Of a stretch of 64,000 nt of DNA, positions 39,572 through 50,114 are shown one piece after another. Numbering within the stretch: the stretch's first letter is position 1; the number at the start of each line of letters is the position of its first letter. The notes under the pieces are model-generated. The model saw only the letters and a program-made list of their open reading frames with translations, did no database searches and was not told the DNA's origin. This DNA is from Cellvibrionaceae bacterium (lineage in GTDB: Bacteria; Pseudomonadota; Gammaproteobacteria; Pseudomonadales; Cellvibrionaceae). The stretch lies in NCBI GenBank assembly GCA_025800365.1, contig JAOXRT010000163.1:1-64000 (forward strand). The letters run 5' to 3'. A program made the position numbers and the translations under genes.

Positions 39572-40072
39572 CAGCAAGTCGAACAGCTCAATCACATCGT
39601 GATTGCGCATTCGGATACAACCATGTGATGCGGCCTGACCAATAAGGTATTCCTCATTAGTGCCATGGATATAAATATAGCGCTCATGTGAGTCGATGCC
39701 TTGCCCTTGATTAATGCCGGGCTCAAGTCCTTCCAACCACATGATACGACTTAAGATAAAATCCCCTTCTGTTCGACAAGGAGGGGCTTGATTCTCAATA
39801 CACGCTATCTCACCAGTGGCCTGACGTCCCTTAAAGCACATCCCCAACGGCATATCAGCGCCTATGCGCTCGCGGATACGATGCAAACCTGATGGCGTGC
39901 CAAAACTGCCCTCTTGTGAGCTAACTCCCCGTTGAGCTGTAGATACGGCGTATGAGCGCAGTAGCTTGCCATCACGATCAAACAAATCGCAGTTCTGCTC
40001 GACAACACTAACGAGCAAGGCATAGCTTAGCTCGGGCTTATCTCGCAGATATTTAGTCAGTACATCGTTCAT
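39539..40072 (-). CDS. L,D-transpeptidase (YkuD)
   Basis: A 177-residue YkuD-fold protein with the catalytic motif SHGCIRMRNHDVIELFDLL, an upstream HGTNEEYLIG histidine and the substrate loop GSFGTPSGLHRIRERIG. Such enzymes make 3-3 peptidoglycan crosslinks or attach lipoproteins. No signal peptide is visible from the ATG at 40072, which is unusual for a periplasmic enzyme but seen in short stand-alone members. It overlaps the M16 gene convergently by 33 nt. Confidence 0.88.
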   Translation of the reverse strand: MNDVLTKYLRDKPELSYALLVSVVEQNCDLFDRDGKLLRSYAVSTAQRGVSSQEGSFGTPSGLHRIRERIGADMPLGMCFKGRQATGEIACIENQAPPCRTEGDFILSRIMWLEGLEPGINQGQGIDSHERYIYIHGTNEEYLIGQAASHGCIRMRNHDVIELFDLLLCGTPVYIQA

Positions 40073-40143
40073 CGTTGGCCATTAGCATTTTAGGTATTAT
40101 CTTAACAGCTATTCTAACCGCCACTTGATTGCACTGGCCAGCC

Positions 40144-41064
40144 CTATTCTTTTACGGCTAATCTGGAAAGATAATCATGCAAAATAGCCGGATGATTAGT
40201 CACAATGGCATCCGGCAGCTGCCCATTGAGTTTATTCCTCAACTCTTCGATTTCCCCTTCAGAATCGAGAGTACTTGCACTCAGAATGTGATGATTTGAA
40301 CTTGCCCAAGACTTTATTTCGGCGCTTTGATACTGTGTTTCTAGATCGATCCAGCTAGCAGGCAGTTCATCAAGAAGCAAAGGAAACAAGAGCAATAAGG
40401 CACGCTCATAGCGTGAAAAGGCCACCCGAGGTTGTGGTGATAGCTGCCTAAGCTTGCGAGGCAACCATAAACTGTTCGATTTAATATAAACCCTTTGATA
40501 ATCCGCTGATGTAAACTCCTTAGGAATAAACGCCAGTAATGCCTGGGCCATTTCTACTGTTTCTGGTTTAACATCCAATAATATTGGAATATCAGGGAAT
40601 CTAGATAAAAACTCTTTGAAGCTCATACCATAAACAGGCTGATTTCTGTAGGGGTATACTCCTTGCTCATCAGGATTAAAATACCAAGCCATATTGTATT
40701 GTTTAAAGTCAGCTAAGTTTAAAGCAGACAAATCCCGATCAACACCGCTCTGCCGCTTGATATTGTCATCGTGAAACATCACCAAGCTGCCATCACCCAA
40801 AACCTGCAGATCAGCTTCAAAAGCAAGCGCCCCTTGATCTAAGGCTTGCTGATAACATATTGCAGTATTCTCTGGGCAATGTTTACCAGCACCGCGATGA
40901 CCAACTACGACAGGCTCCCTGCTCCATTTGGCTAGCAAATGACTATCCGCGGTATCGGCAGCAGCCTCTCTTGTTACTCCTGCGTCTAAAAGATAGCAAA
41001 GTAAGACTAGGGCAAACCCTACGCTACTAACGAGCAAAAGAGAAACGAACTTCAACATACGCAT
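40144..41064 (-). CDS. Glycerophosphodiester phosphodiesterase
   Basis: A 306-residue GDPD TIM-barrel enzyme: HRGAGKHCPENTA, FEADLQVLGDGSLVMFHDD and later ILLDVKPE carry the metal-binding Glu/Asp/His set. An N-terminal hydrophobic segment (about residues 3-24) suggests export or anchoring. The frame opens with TTG at 41100; the ATG at 41064 (MRMLKFVSLL) is preferred. It hydrolyses deacylated phospholipids to glycerol-3-phosphate and an alcohol. It lies 71 nt from the L,D-transpeptidase gene, 5' to it on the same strand. Confidence 0.9.
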   Translation of the reverse strand: MRMLKFVSLLLVSSVGFALVLLCYLLDAGVTREAAADTADSHLLAKWSREPVVVGHRGAGKHCPENTAICYQQALDQGALAFEADLQVLGDGSLVMFHDDNIKRQSGVDRDLSALNLADFKQYNMAWYFNPDEQGVYPYRNQPVYGMSFKEFLSRFPDIPILLDVKPETVEMAQALLAFIPKEFTSADYQRVYIKSNSLWLPRKLRQLSPQPRVAFSRYERALLLLFPLLLDELPASWIDLETQYQSAEIKSWASSNHHILSASTLDSEGEIEELRNKLNGQLPDAIVTNHPAILHDYLSRLAVKE

Positions 41065-41198
41065 TGAAAGATCGCCAAGCAAATTACACACCGAAAACAA
41101 CTCACGATACCGACTCAGCCAGTATCGTGGTGCTTTTTTTACGCCATGTCTTTACCAAATTTTATATACCGTACCTTGTTTATCGTCGATTGCTGGAA

Positions 41199-43397
41199 TC
41201 AGTTAAAGCTCTTTCGCATTTGAAGGCCATAAGTCCTAGGAGCGCCTTGAATATAAGTTGGCAATCCAAAGGAAGCGCCCGTATTACCCGCATCGATTAG
41301 ATATTCTTTATCAAATAAATTATCGGCATAAAGCTCAATGGACCAGTCATCTTCATTTGAAGCGATACCAACTTTCAATTTCAATAGGCTAATGGAATCT
41401 TCTTCATAAGTGTTAGCAATATCAAAGAATACTGAGGAGCGATGGCTTAAGGTAGCTGATGAAGTTAGTGACAGATGATCGCTGATAGGCCAGCGGGCCA
41501 AATATCCTAAAGCGCCGCTAAACTTGGGCTGCAAACGAAAGCGGTTGCCGGCATATTCACCGTTCTTCTCATCATCATCAACCTTCGCATCGATGTAACC
41601 GATGTTACCGAATAGACGAAAGGCCTCACTGACCTGCCACTGCCCTTCAAACTCAATACCCACATTTGTAGCATTACCCGCACTCGCAGAAATAAAGTTA
41701 CCGCCATCATTGAGCACACGCACACGGAAGTTTTCATAATCTTGGTAGAAGATCGCTGCGCTATAGCTTATGCCCTCACTTGCTAAAAAGCCTTTTACAC
41801 CGACTTCGATATTGCGGACTTCCTCAGGATCAATAGTTACCGCCGAGCCGGTATCCATCTGAAGCACCTTGGAACGCTGACCTTTTGATAAGGTCAAATA
41901 AGCACTATGAGCATCGCTCAAGTCGTAGTTGATCGCCAATCTTGGTAGCAATGAATTATCATCCAGCTCACCTTCGACTTGCTGCCCCTGAGTATTAAGA
42001 ATCCGACCAGCAAACAAGTCCAACGGTAGGCCTGTCGCTTGCTGCAGCAATACAGAAACGGGGAGACTGGAGCTATACGCCGACCAACGATCCTCTGTCG
42101 TCCAACGCAAACCAGCGGTGATCTCTAAGCGTTCATTAAACGCATAACTGATATCACCGAATACCGAGCGGCTACGATTATCTGCTTTGTTTTTGTACTC
42201 TCCTTCGTACACTAATTTTACAGGTGAGGAGCTTTGGCAGCCGCCAGGAAGAACACCAGCGCAAGCTAAGAATAGAAATTCATCTCCACTATAGCCAACA
42301 CGCTGCTCGGCTTCATCTTCAAATTGAGATAAGCCCACAAAACCACTTAATTGCTCAGCTTGAAAATTTAAGCGTAACTCATGGCTGTTTAACTCGCCCT
42401 GGGCGTCTTCAGAGAAATTTAAAAACTCTTGTGGAATACCGTCGGCATCGAAGGCTTCTAGAGAATCATAACGGCGATTGGAGGCTATATAATTCAAAGT
42501 CAGCTGATCGTCTATATCCCAACTGACCCGAACATTTAGATCTTTGGTATCGCGATCCACGCCCACATCGTTCAAACCTAGAATATTGTTATCAGGTACC
42601 GATAAAGCGGCATTGTCACTAAACACTAGACTCTGATTTAAAAAAGCAGTACCTGGATCCTTAGCGCGTTCCTTGGTATAGACAATATCTACTGTAAGCT
42701 CATCGTTTGGAGTCCAGCGAACACTCGGGCGAAAAGATAATCTATCATAGCCATTGAGATCATCTTCAGCGCTATTATTCTCAACATAACCATCACGCTG
42801 CTTGGAAAATACAGCAAGACGTCCCTGTAAAACCTCGTTGCCACCCGTAATATAGCCACTGAATTTTCGAGCTGAGTAATCACCAAAACCAGCGCTTAAC
42901 TCTGCCGAGAAGTCTTGTTCGGGTTTCGCTGTAAAAAAGCTCATGGCACCAACCGAAGAAGCTGTGCCAAATAAAGTCGCTTGAGGCCCCTTTACCACTT
43001 CTACACGCTCCATATCGTAGACTTCAAAATAGGAAGCCCTTGAGCGAGAGACATCAGCGCCATTCAAATAAACCGATACCCGTGGTGCGCTAGTCGCCTC
43101 ACCCGCGTCAGAAGTAATTCCTCGAATCACATAGCCATTATTATTCACACTTTGCTGCTGCACCGTTAGGCCCGGTGTCAAATCTGCGAGTTCATCATAG
43201 CGGTTTACATCAAGCGCTTAAAGAAAATCACCGTCAAAAGCCGATACAGTTACCGGTACGTCACGGATACTCTGCTCACGCTTTTGAGCAGTTACGACAA
43301 TTTCTTCCATCAATACAGCGTCTTGGGCAAAAGCCGAAGTAACAGCTAAAGAGAGCACAGACACCGGAAACGAGATTAGCGGGCTTATATACTTCAT
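41199..43397 (-). pseudogene. TonB-dependent receptor with one in-frame stop
   Basis: The first 60 or so codons give a signal peptide (ending SAFAQD) and a TonB-box/plug start (MEEIVVTAQKREQSIRDVP, SAFDGDFL). A TAA at 43218-43220 then interrupts the frame, and it continues in the same frame as ALDVNRYDELADLTPGLTVQ and a full 22-strand-type barrel ending GLQMRKSF(N). Only one codon is wrong, so this is a recent nonsense change or a sequence error. The ATG at 43397 has AAGGA upstream. The plug is of the FecA/siderophore-like family with VVKGPQATLFG. The substrate is unknown. Confidence 0.85.
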
Positions 43398-43662
43398 GTG
43401 GAATTCCTTCACGGGCTTTAACAGCCTTTACTTGGTAAGTAATAAAACGTAGAGGAAAGCTAACAGTGAAAAACTACAGTTTAAGGACAGTAATAAGACA
43501 ATTAATTTAATTGGAAGTTAATTTGGAGGCTTTAACGTGGATTTTTAGCCATTCACATAGAAAAACAAGCGGGACTTGTCATTATCGATCAGTATTGCCC
43601 GCAAAAATTAACAACAATAAACTAGTAATTGTGAAGCTCGAAAGGGAGAAGAATTTCAGATA

Positions 43663-44604
43663 TCAGGATTTGGCAAGCTTAACGCGATACATTTCCTTAT
43701 CTGCTCTATCCATCCAAGATTCAATGGCGATGCTCGGGTCATCAATCAGAACAGCACCAATACTTACGCTTAAATCGGATTCATGGATACACTCATAAAT
43801 TCGATCACGAAGAGCATTTAATTCAGTATTGCCATTACAGTGACTCAGAATAACAAACTCATCACCACCAATACGCGCCGAAACATCACTTTCTCGAGTC
43901 GCGGCTTTAATTAACTGCGCTAGTTTCTTCAAGGAATTGTCACCAAATTTGTGTCCGAACTTATCGTTCACCACTTTGAGATCATCCATATCTAGATACA
44001 ACAAACCCATGTTGTGATGATGGCGCTTGGCTAAAGCCAATCGATGCTTGGCGGCAATTAAAAAACCTCGGCGATTATTAAGCTTTGTCAGATCATCATT
44101 CATCGCCATATCGGCGATCGCATGATATTGATCTAACAAGTTTAAGTCTGCTTCCACTAAATCTCTTAATTCATGCATCAAGTCTATGTAGTCACTTTGA
44201 TAGTCGGTTTCTACAAAATCCATAACACATATGGTGCCAAATGGATCTCCATTGGGCCAGTTGATCGGCAAGCCACAATAAGACAGAAAACCATCATCCC
44301 TTACTTCTGGATTATTATCCCAATAAGGATCTTGAGAAGCATTTTTAACGTAGAGCTTCTCTCCGGTTTCAACGATTTTTCGGCAAAAGATATTGGTATC
44401 ACTTGGGATCAACCCACCGGCAGGATAAATATTGCTTTCTTGGTCACTGGCAATGACGACTTGATAGCCTTCTGGGCTGTATTGCACGATAAAACCAGCA
44501 GGCGCTGAAAAGATTCTCGCCATTACATCGACAGTCTTCTGCCATTTAGTTAGAGGAACTAAACGATCTTTATCCTCCAGCACCCAGCTATCGGGCTTTA
44601 ACAT
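43663..44604 (-). CDS. GAF-GGDEF diguanylate cyclase
   Basis: A 313-residue soluble protein: a GAF sensor domain (about residues 15-150; FCRKIVETGEKLYVKNASQD, YCGLPINWPNGDPFGTICV) followed by a GGDEF domain (about 160-310) with DDLTKLNNRRGF, LDMDDLKVVNDKFGHKFGD and an intact active site RIGGDEF. It should make cyclic-di-GMP in response to a GAF ligand. It is separate from the TonB receptor, 266 nt downstream. No EAL domain is present. Confidence 0.92.
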   Translation of the reverse strand: MLKPDSWVLEDKDRLVPLTKWQKTVDVMARIFSAPAGFIVQYSPEGYQVVIASDQESNIYPAGGLIPSDTNIFCRKIVETGEKLYVKNASQDPYWDNNPEVRDDGFLSYCGLPINWPNGDPFGTICVMDFVETDYQSDYIDLMHELRDLVEADLNLLDQYHAIADMAMNDDLTKLNNRRGFLIAAKHRLALAKRHHHNMGLLYLDMDDLKVVNDKFGHKFGDNSLKKLAQLIKAATRESDVSARIGGDEFVILSHCNGNTELNALRDRIYECIHESDLSVSIGAVLIDDPSIAIESWMDRADKEMYRVKLAKS

Positions 44605-45249
44605 AAGCTTTCCACAGTGATTTTAAGCAAAATTGGACTGATCAACATGAATACAGATTGAACTGAAGCCTTTCGACTGACTAAATTTCAAACAAAAAGT
44701 GGATCATTACCAGCATTTATTAACGATATGCTAATAAAATAGCTTAAATAGCTGCATGAGCACAAACAATTACATGATTTATTGATCTTCTCTGGGAAAA
44801 ACCCAAGAATGGCTAAGCGGTAGTTGCACCTTAGTCAATTATCGCCTAAGCAAGTTAAATTCGCTCCCCTATTTACACTTCATAGACAGGAGCTTCAGCT
44901 GATTCAACAGCATCTTCCGCAAGCCCATCTATAGTGCCGCTCATCCCTTACCACAAACAGAGATGCCCAAGTAAATTTCCAACTTTCAAGCAACGGGAAA
45001 AATCACTTATTCCACTTCTTTAGACTCAACCCTAGACATCAGAAAAAATAGTTATGTCACGCTGCTAGCTAGCACCAGTTCTATAAAAGATAACCTTATG
45101 GGCAAGCATCAGAGTTTAGCACTTACTAATTAATTGCCTAGTAAGTACTTATGAAAATGATGAACACCAGTTGATCAATACTTTTCTCCCCCTAATCTAC
45201 AGCTGAATTTGTAGATTCCCAATACCAATAAAATCAAGGTTCATATGTC
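44605..45249. other. 645-nt intergenic region
   Basis: Divergent promoters for the GAF-GGDEF gene and the large calcium-binding protein gene should lie here. One 23-codon minus-strand ORF (44873-44944, MSGTIDGLAEDAVESAEAP start) follows GGTAAGGG but is probably chance or a gene-end remnant. I see no RNA gene. AAGG lies about 10 nt before the ATG at 45250. Confidence 0.4.
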
Positions 45250-48200
45250 ATGGCAGGCAAGAAATCCAATAGCATTACCAGTATTTCTGATAATTTCGGC
45301 TCTGTGCAATCCAATGTAGGAAAGAACGGGCGAAGTGACGATCAAACCTTAACTCTGCGCGGTAAAGGCTCCCCTGGTAAAACCATTAATATTTATGACG
45401 GCAACAAGCTTATTGGCAGTACGACTGTCAATAAAAATGGTAAATGGAAGTTTGTAACGGAACCGCTCGATCACGGACAACACAATTTTGTTATCGGGAC
45501 AGTAAGAGCCGACGGAAGCGTATTTGGCAAGAGCAGTAAATATAAAGTATTCGTGGATCTCAATGCGAACAAGCTAAACAATATTGATATTAGCGAAGAT
45601 AAAGAAAACTACCTTATCAAAGGTCGAGCCGAGGCCTTTGCTACCGTTCGAATCTATGACAATGGAAATTTAATTGGCGAAGTCAAAGCCAATAAACGCG
45701 GATTTTATCGCTTCGAGATGGATGGCAACATGTCGGACGGTGATCATGCGATAACGCTTACCCAGCAAGATATCGCTGGGAATGTATCGCAACATAGCAA
45801 AGCCAAGACCATTAGCATGGGCGAGCCAAGCAGCTCGTCTAATCTACACAAGCCGACTGTCGACTCAGGCGAGTTTGATGGCCACACTTTAATTATCACC
45901 GGCACCGTCAATCTCGAAAACGCAGAGTCCTTCACTGTACAAGTTAATGGTCAAAGCTATAGCAGCGAAGATGGCTTGAGCGTGGTAGGCGATAAGTGGA
46001 GTTTGGTCGTCGATGCCAGTACCTGGACCGCTGGCGACTATGAAGTCGTTGCAACAGTCAGTAATAGTGCAGGATCGCTTCAGGACGACTCCAATAAAGA
46101 GATTAAATACCGAATAGAGAATATAGGTCTTGCAGGAATAGATAGTGATGGCGATGAAGTTCCTGATGATATAGATATCGATGATGATAATGACGGAATT
46201 TTAGATATTGTCGAAGGCAGCGGTGATCTCGATAAAGACGGCATCATTAACTCCCTAGATCTAGACAGCGACGGAGACGGGATAGCGGATAATATTGAAG
46301 CCCAAACCACCAATGGCTTTAAGGATCCTATCGCCTTTATTGACATGGATTTTGATGGTCTGCATGACTTTTACGATGCTAACGTGGGTGATAAAACAGC
46401 AGCGGCTTCCAAAGGCATCTTAGTAGAAGATACCGATAGCGATCGCTTAGCCGATTATCTTGATCTCGATAGTGATAACGATTCATTACTCGATATCAAC
46501 GAATCAGGTATTCCCTTTGATGACTTTAGTACGGATTACAAAAATATCACCGGCGGTTTTCTACCCGAGGACTTAGCGAATACCTTTGGTACCGACGAAC
46601 GCGATTACCGCGAAGCCAATGCAGCAAGCAATAAACCGATTGGCCCGATAAAAGATATTGACGCAAGCTTCAATGAAATTGAAGAAAATGCTAGCCAGGG
46701 CAGCGGAGTCGGTATTCAAGCCCGAGCTATTGATCCAGACAGCGGCGATACTGTGAGCTATGAGCTGACAGATGATGCGCAAGGGCGATTTGTCATCGAT
46801 GCAAACAGTGGTGTAATTTCACTGAGTGGCAGTTTAGATCATGATCTGAATAGCTCCCATGAAGTGACAGTAAGAGCAAACTCCAGTGATGGTAGCTTTA
46901 GCACCAAGACCTTCACCATTCAGGTACTGGATGACAACGCCCCGATTGGCCCTGTTACCGATATAGACAGTGCCTCCAATAGTGTTAGTGAAACCGCCAG
47001 CAAAGGCAGTAAAGTGGGCGTTACAGGCTTTGCTGAAGACCCAGACCCTAGTGATAAGGTTTCTTACACTCTCTTCGATGATGCCGATGGGCGATTCAAA
47101 ATCAACAACAAAACCGGTGTTGTAACCTTAGCTAAAGAGCTAGATTATTCAGTCGCCACAAGCCACGACATCACAATTAAAGCCGAATCTACTGACGGCA
47201 CAGTAAGTGCGGAAACCTTTACCATCGAAGTAGAGCAAAATAAGCCTATCGGCCCGATTAAAGATACCGACAAAATGGATAATGCGGTATCTGAGTGTGC
47301 GCTTGAAGGCACCTATGTTGGTATTACAGCGCTAGCCGTCGATCCCGACACAGCCGGAAACGTTAAATATGAACTGCTAGATGATGCCGGCGGCCGCTTT
47401 CGTATCGATAGCAAAACCGGTGAAGTCTTTACCACCGATATCCACTTAGATTATGAGACTGATAAATCTCATAAAATTAAAATTAAAGCGACCTCCCCTG
47501 ATGGCAGTAGCAGCCAAAAGACAATGACCATCGACGTTATTGATGAGGAGACTAATGTTAATTTTGATGCTATGGGCATTTATGATGCAGGCCCGGCATT
47601 AGGCATTAACTGGAACTCCTACATGAATGGGCCAGCTACGGGGGCATTATTTACTGTATCGGGAACCTCTAATCTACCGGCCGGCACAACCCTGACAATT
47701 AAAGAGTTTAACTCGATGTTCCGCGATGAAAAAGCGGCCTACGATGAAAGCTGGGATCGAAACAAAACTCAATACCATACGGCAGTCGTACAGAGCGACG
47801 GCACCTTCTCAGTTGAAATAACCTTAGCCGACGCCCCACCATCCATAAAGTACTACAACCCCTTTGGCAGTACTTGGGTTAAATACAATGAGCCCGACGG
47901 CAATTCGGTATTTTCAATTTCGGATGTGGAACTACCAAGTGGTATTCATGTTTGTGACCTAACAACCGATGAGGAAACACTGACAATTACCAATACTGCT
48001 GAGAAGTACGTGCCTGCAAGCCCCTTGATTTTAGATCTGAATGGTGACGGTGTTGAAACAACAAACATTGACCAAGGCATAAAATTTGATATCAATAACG
48101 ACGGGCTGCTGGAACAGGTCGGCTGGGTTAGTCCAGAAGATGCCCTACTCGTCTTTGATCTAAATAAAGATGGCATTATTAATAATGGTAGCGAACTATT

Positions 48201-48729
48201 TGGTGAGGCCACCCTGCTCGCTAATGGCGAAACTGCTGATGAGGGCTTCCAAGCACTATCTGAATTAGACAGTAATCTCGATGGCGTATTTGATGCTCAA
48301 GATGAGCACTATCAAGATCTTCAACTTTGGCAAGATAAAAACCAAAACGGCTTATCCGAGCAAGGAGAGCTAATTGGCTTAGCCGAAGCTGGCGTTATCT
48401 CCATTAATTTAAATGCTGAGATCATAGACGAGATCAATAATGGCAACCATGTAGGTTTACGATCTAGCTGGACCGATGAGCAAGGCAATAGCCATGATAT
48501 CGATGATGTTTGGTTTTCATTAAAGCCTCTCGACGAAGCTGTAAATTCAGCTGATTTACTCACGGCAGATAACGAAAATGTACTTCCAGAGCTTGCGGAT
48601 AGCCAAATCAATGCCCCAAGCAAGAATGAAGCTGGAGCTGAAACATTCTTTGATTCCGGCAGCTTCGGTGACAATCAAATGTTACGCGAGCTACTCGCGA
48701 GTGAAGATGTAAGCTACTGTCACAGCTAA
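45250..48729 (+). CDS. Large calcium-binding cadherin/TSP3-like surface or secreted protein
   Basis: An 1159-residue Asp/Gly-rich protein without a Sec signal. Order: Ig-like repeats (about 20-110 and 115-195; NKNGKWKF/NKRGFYRF), another Ig-like domain (200-290), a thrombospondin-3-type Ca-binding block (about 295-420; DSDGDEVPDDIDIDDDNDG), three cadherin-like repeats each starting near PIGP(I/V)(K/T)DID/DTD (about 460, 560, 665), then a C-terminal domain typical of RTX-type exoproteins (PLILDLNGDGVE, INNGSELFGEATLL, LWQDKNQNG). Type I secretion is likely by class, but no exporter gene is nearby. A clear terminator follows. Confidence 0.85.
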   Translation: MAGKKSNSITSISDNFGSVQSNVGKNGRSDDQTLTLRGKGSPGKTINIYDGNKLIGSTTVNKNGKWKFVTEPLDHGQHNFVIGTVRADGSVFGKSSKYKVFVDLNANKLNNIDISEDKENYLIKGRAEAFATVRIYDNGNLIGEVKANKRGFYRFEMDGNMSDGDHAITLTQQDIAGNVSQHSKAKTISMGEPSSSSNLHKPTVDSGEFDGHTLIITGTVNLENAESFTVQVNGQSYSSEDGLSVVGDKWSLVVDASTWTAGDYEVVATVSNSAGSLQDDSNKEIKYRIENIGLAGIDSDGDEVPDDIDIDDDNDGILDIVEGSGDLDKDGIINSLDLDSDGDGIADNIEAQTTNGFKDPIAFIDMDFDGLHDFYDANVGDKTAAASKGILVEDTDSDRLADYLDLDSDNDSLLDINESGIPFDDFSTDYKNITGGFLPEDLANTFGTDERDYREANAASNKPIGPIKDIDASFNEIEENASQGSGVGIQARAIDPDSGDTVSYELTDDAQGRFVIDANSGVISLSGSLDHDLNSSHEVTVRANSSDGSFSTKTFTIQVLDDNAPIGPVTDIDSASNSVSETASKGSKVGVTGFAEDPDPSDKVSYTLFDDADGRFKINNKTGVVTLAKELDYSVATSHDITIKAESTDGTVSAETFTIEVEQNKPIGPIKDTDKMDNAVSECALEGTYVGITALAVDPDTAGNVKYELLDDAGGRFRIDSKTGEVFTTDIHLDYETDKSHKIKIKATSPDGSSSQKTMTIDVIDEETNVNFDAMGIYDAGPALGINWNSYMNGPATGALFTVSGTSNLPAGTTLTIKEFNSMFRDEKAAYDESWDRNKTQYHTAVVQSDGTFSVEITLADAPPSIKYYNPFGSTWVKYNEPDGNSVFSISDVELPSGIHVCDLTTDEETLTITNTAEKYVPASPLILDLNGDGVETTNIDQGIKFDINNDGLLEQVGWVSPEDALLVFDLNKDGIINNGSELFGEATLLANGETADEGFQALSELDSNLDGVFDAQDEHYQDLQLWQDKNQNGLSEQGELIGLAEAGVISINLNAEIIDEINNGNHVGLRSSWTDEQGNSHDIDDVWFSLKPLDEAVNSADLLTADNENVLPELADSQINAPSKNEAGAETFFDSGSFGDNQMLRELLASEDVSYCHS

Positions 48730-48760
48730 GAAGCCGTGACACAACATCTCAACCCAAAAG

Positions 48761-48786
48761 GGCCTGGTTTTCACCGGGCTTTTTTA
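48761..48786 (+). terminator. Terminator of the calcium-binding protein gene
   Basis: GCCTGGT-TTTC-ACCGGGC (7 bp with one G-U) followed by six T. It lies 32 nt past the stop codon, a textbook intrinsic terminator. Confidence 0.9.
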
Positions 48787-48967
48787 TTTGTAAACAGCAG
48801 CAAAGAAAAGGTCACCGATTATCGTAAAGTGGACAATTGGCCAGCTGACACCATGAACCACAATCCCCCGTAATTGTTAGCCCAAATGCATAGACTGCTA
48901 ATTCTGGGAATTTACCCATATCATCAAACAGTTATACATTGGCTTTTTTGGATAATCTAGCCAAGCA

Positions 48968-49615
48968 ATGTCTTCCATCGAATCACTACTCATGTTCGCC
49001 GTTTTCTTGGGCTGCTTTCTTATTGGTTTTTACCTTTTGTATTTGTTCTGGGAAGCCATAAGGCAACACTTCAACGATGATCCCCTTGGGAATGATCTGG
49101 CTTCAATGGGCATGCTCGCGCTTCTCGCATTCCCATTGTTTTACATTGGCTATGAGAGCCTTTTGATAGCTACGGGAAACGACTACAACAGCAAAACCAC
49201 CTTGTACGAAGTTGTACTGGAAAAAGAAGAACTGGAATATACAACATCGTGGAATACGGTAATCAATATTGAACATCCAGGTAGCACATTGATAATCAAT
49301 GCCTGGCCCCAAAAACCCCTTTTTGGCATTGTGACACATGCCGTTAGTTATACCATCGAGCTAAAAGACGAGGATGGAAATAAGCTACTCGAATCCGAAC
49401 GGATTCACAGCTTAGAGAAAGAGAGCACAATAGAGCGCGACGGCAGCCGTACATCCAAGCGGGTTTGGAAAGACCTACCCAACATTGAAATCAAGGCACC
49501 CAGCAAAGGCAAGCTAATACTACGCTTAAAGAACTTCAGCAAACCTATCGTGCCCTTACATGTACGCGTGGAAGATCCGCTTAAAGAAGATGGGACTAGG
49601 TATAGCCAAAATTAA
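48968..49615 (+). CDS. Two-helix membrane protein with extracytoplasmic domain, unknown
   Basis: A 215-residue protein with membrane segments at about residues 5-30 and 45-68, followed by a beta-rich soluble domain (about 75-205; TLIINAWPQKPLFG, YTIELKDEDGN, SKGKLILRLKNFS). I recognise no family. It is the last plus-strand gene before a row of small minus-strand genes and could be an accessory or immunity-type protein; there is no direct support for this. Confidence 0.65.
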   Translation: MSSIESLLMFAVFLGCFLIGFYLLYLFWEAIRQHFNDDPLGNDLASMGMLALLAFPLFYIGYESLLIATGNDYNSKTTLYEVVLEKEELEYTTSWNTVINIEHPGSTLIINAWPQKPLFGIVTHAVSYTIELKDEDGNKLLESERIHSLEKESTIERDGSRTSKRVWKDLPNIEIKAPSKGKLILRLKNFSKPIVPLHVRVEDPLKEDGTRYSQN

Positions 49616-49647
49616 AGCTGGATTAAATAACCCCTGTAAAATCGAGC

Positions 49648-49809
49648 CTAGATAGAGAAAGGATTCCGAATGGAGTTTAAAACAAACACCCATGACATAA
49701 TAAATATAGCCGCCCCCAATGCAAATCCTAAAATACGCAATTCTACCTCATCTGGCTTTGCTGTTTTATATGCGAAGATCATATCCGAGTAATTTTTATT
49801 GTGGGACAC
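49648..49809 (-). CDS. Small one-TM protein (low confidence)
   Basis: A 53-codon ORF (GTG at 49809; an ATG at 49782 is also possible) encoding a short polar start and one clear membrane helix (VELRILGFALGAAIFIMSWV). It has the same orientation as the neighbouring small genes and resembles them in type. The ribosome site (GGCAGGTGT) is weak. It is convergent with the 48968-49615 gene. Its reality is uncertain. Confidence 0.35.
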   Translation of the reverse strand: MSHNKNYSDMIFAYKTAKPDEVELRILGFALGAAIFIMSWVFVLNSIRNPFSI

Positions 49810-50066
49810 ACACCTGCCAATAAGTTATTGCCTACTCTTAGCAAAGAGTTGACACAGCGCACCATCAGAGATTCAATTTATTGAAATTAACTAAGGACAA
49901 GATTCTAGCCAGCACTTTTAGATTTTTTAAAAGTAGGTAGCAGGAGGGAAACACTCTTTAAATGAGTAAGTCGCACATATTTGACCACGCTAAAAAACGC
50001 CATTTACAGCCAACCGGCGTAATCCAAAATTTGGACCTCTGTCTTAGAGTTTCCAATGCACCGGCC

Positions 50067-50088
50067 ATGGGTGGATGTCCTGTCTATT
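50067..50088 (+). repeat. Interspersed 22-nt motif, copy A
   Basis: ATGGGTGGATGTCCTGTCT plus ATT. It matches copy E at 18 of 22 positions by hand count. It lies 27 nt beyond the 3' end of the pseudogene at 50115-50564. A CCCACCC run 15 nt further on could pair with its GGGTGG. Confidence 0.7.
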
Positions 50089-50114
50089 CTCGTGCCCACC
50101 CAAGCATCCTTACT

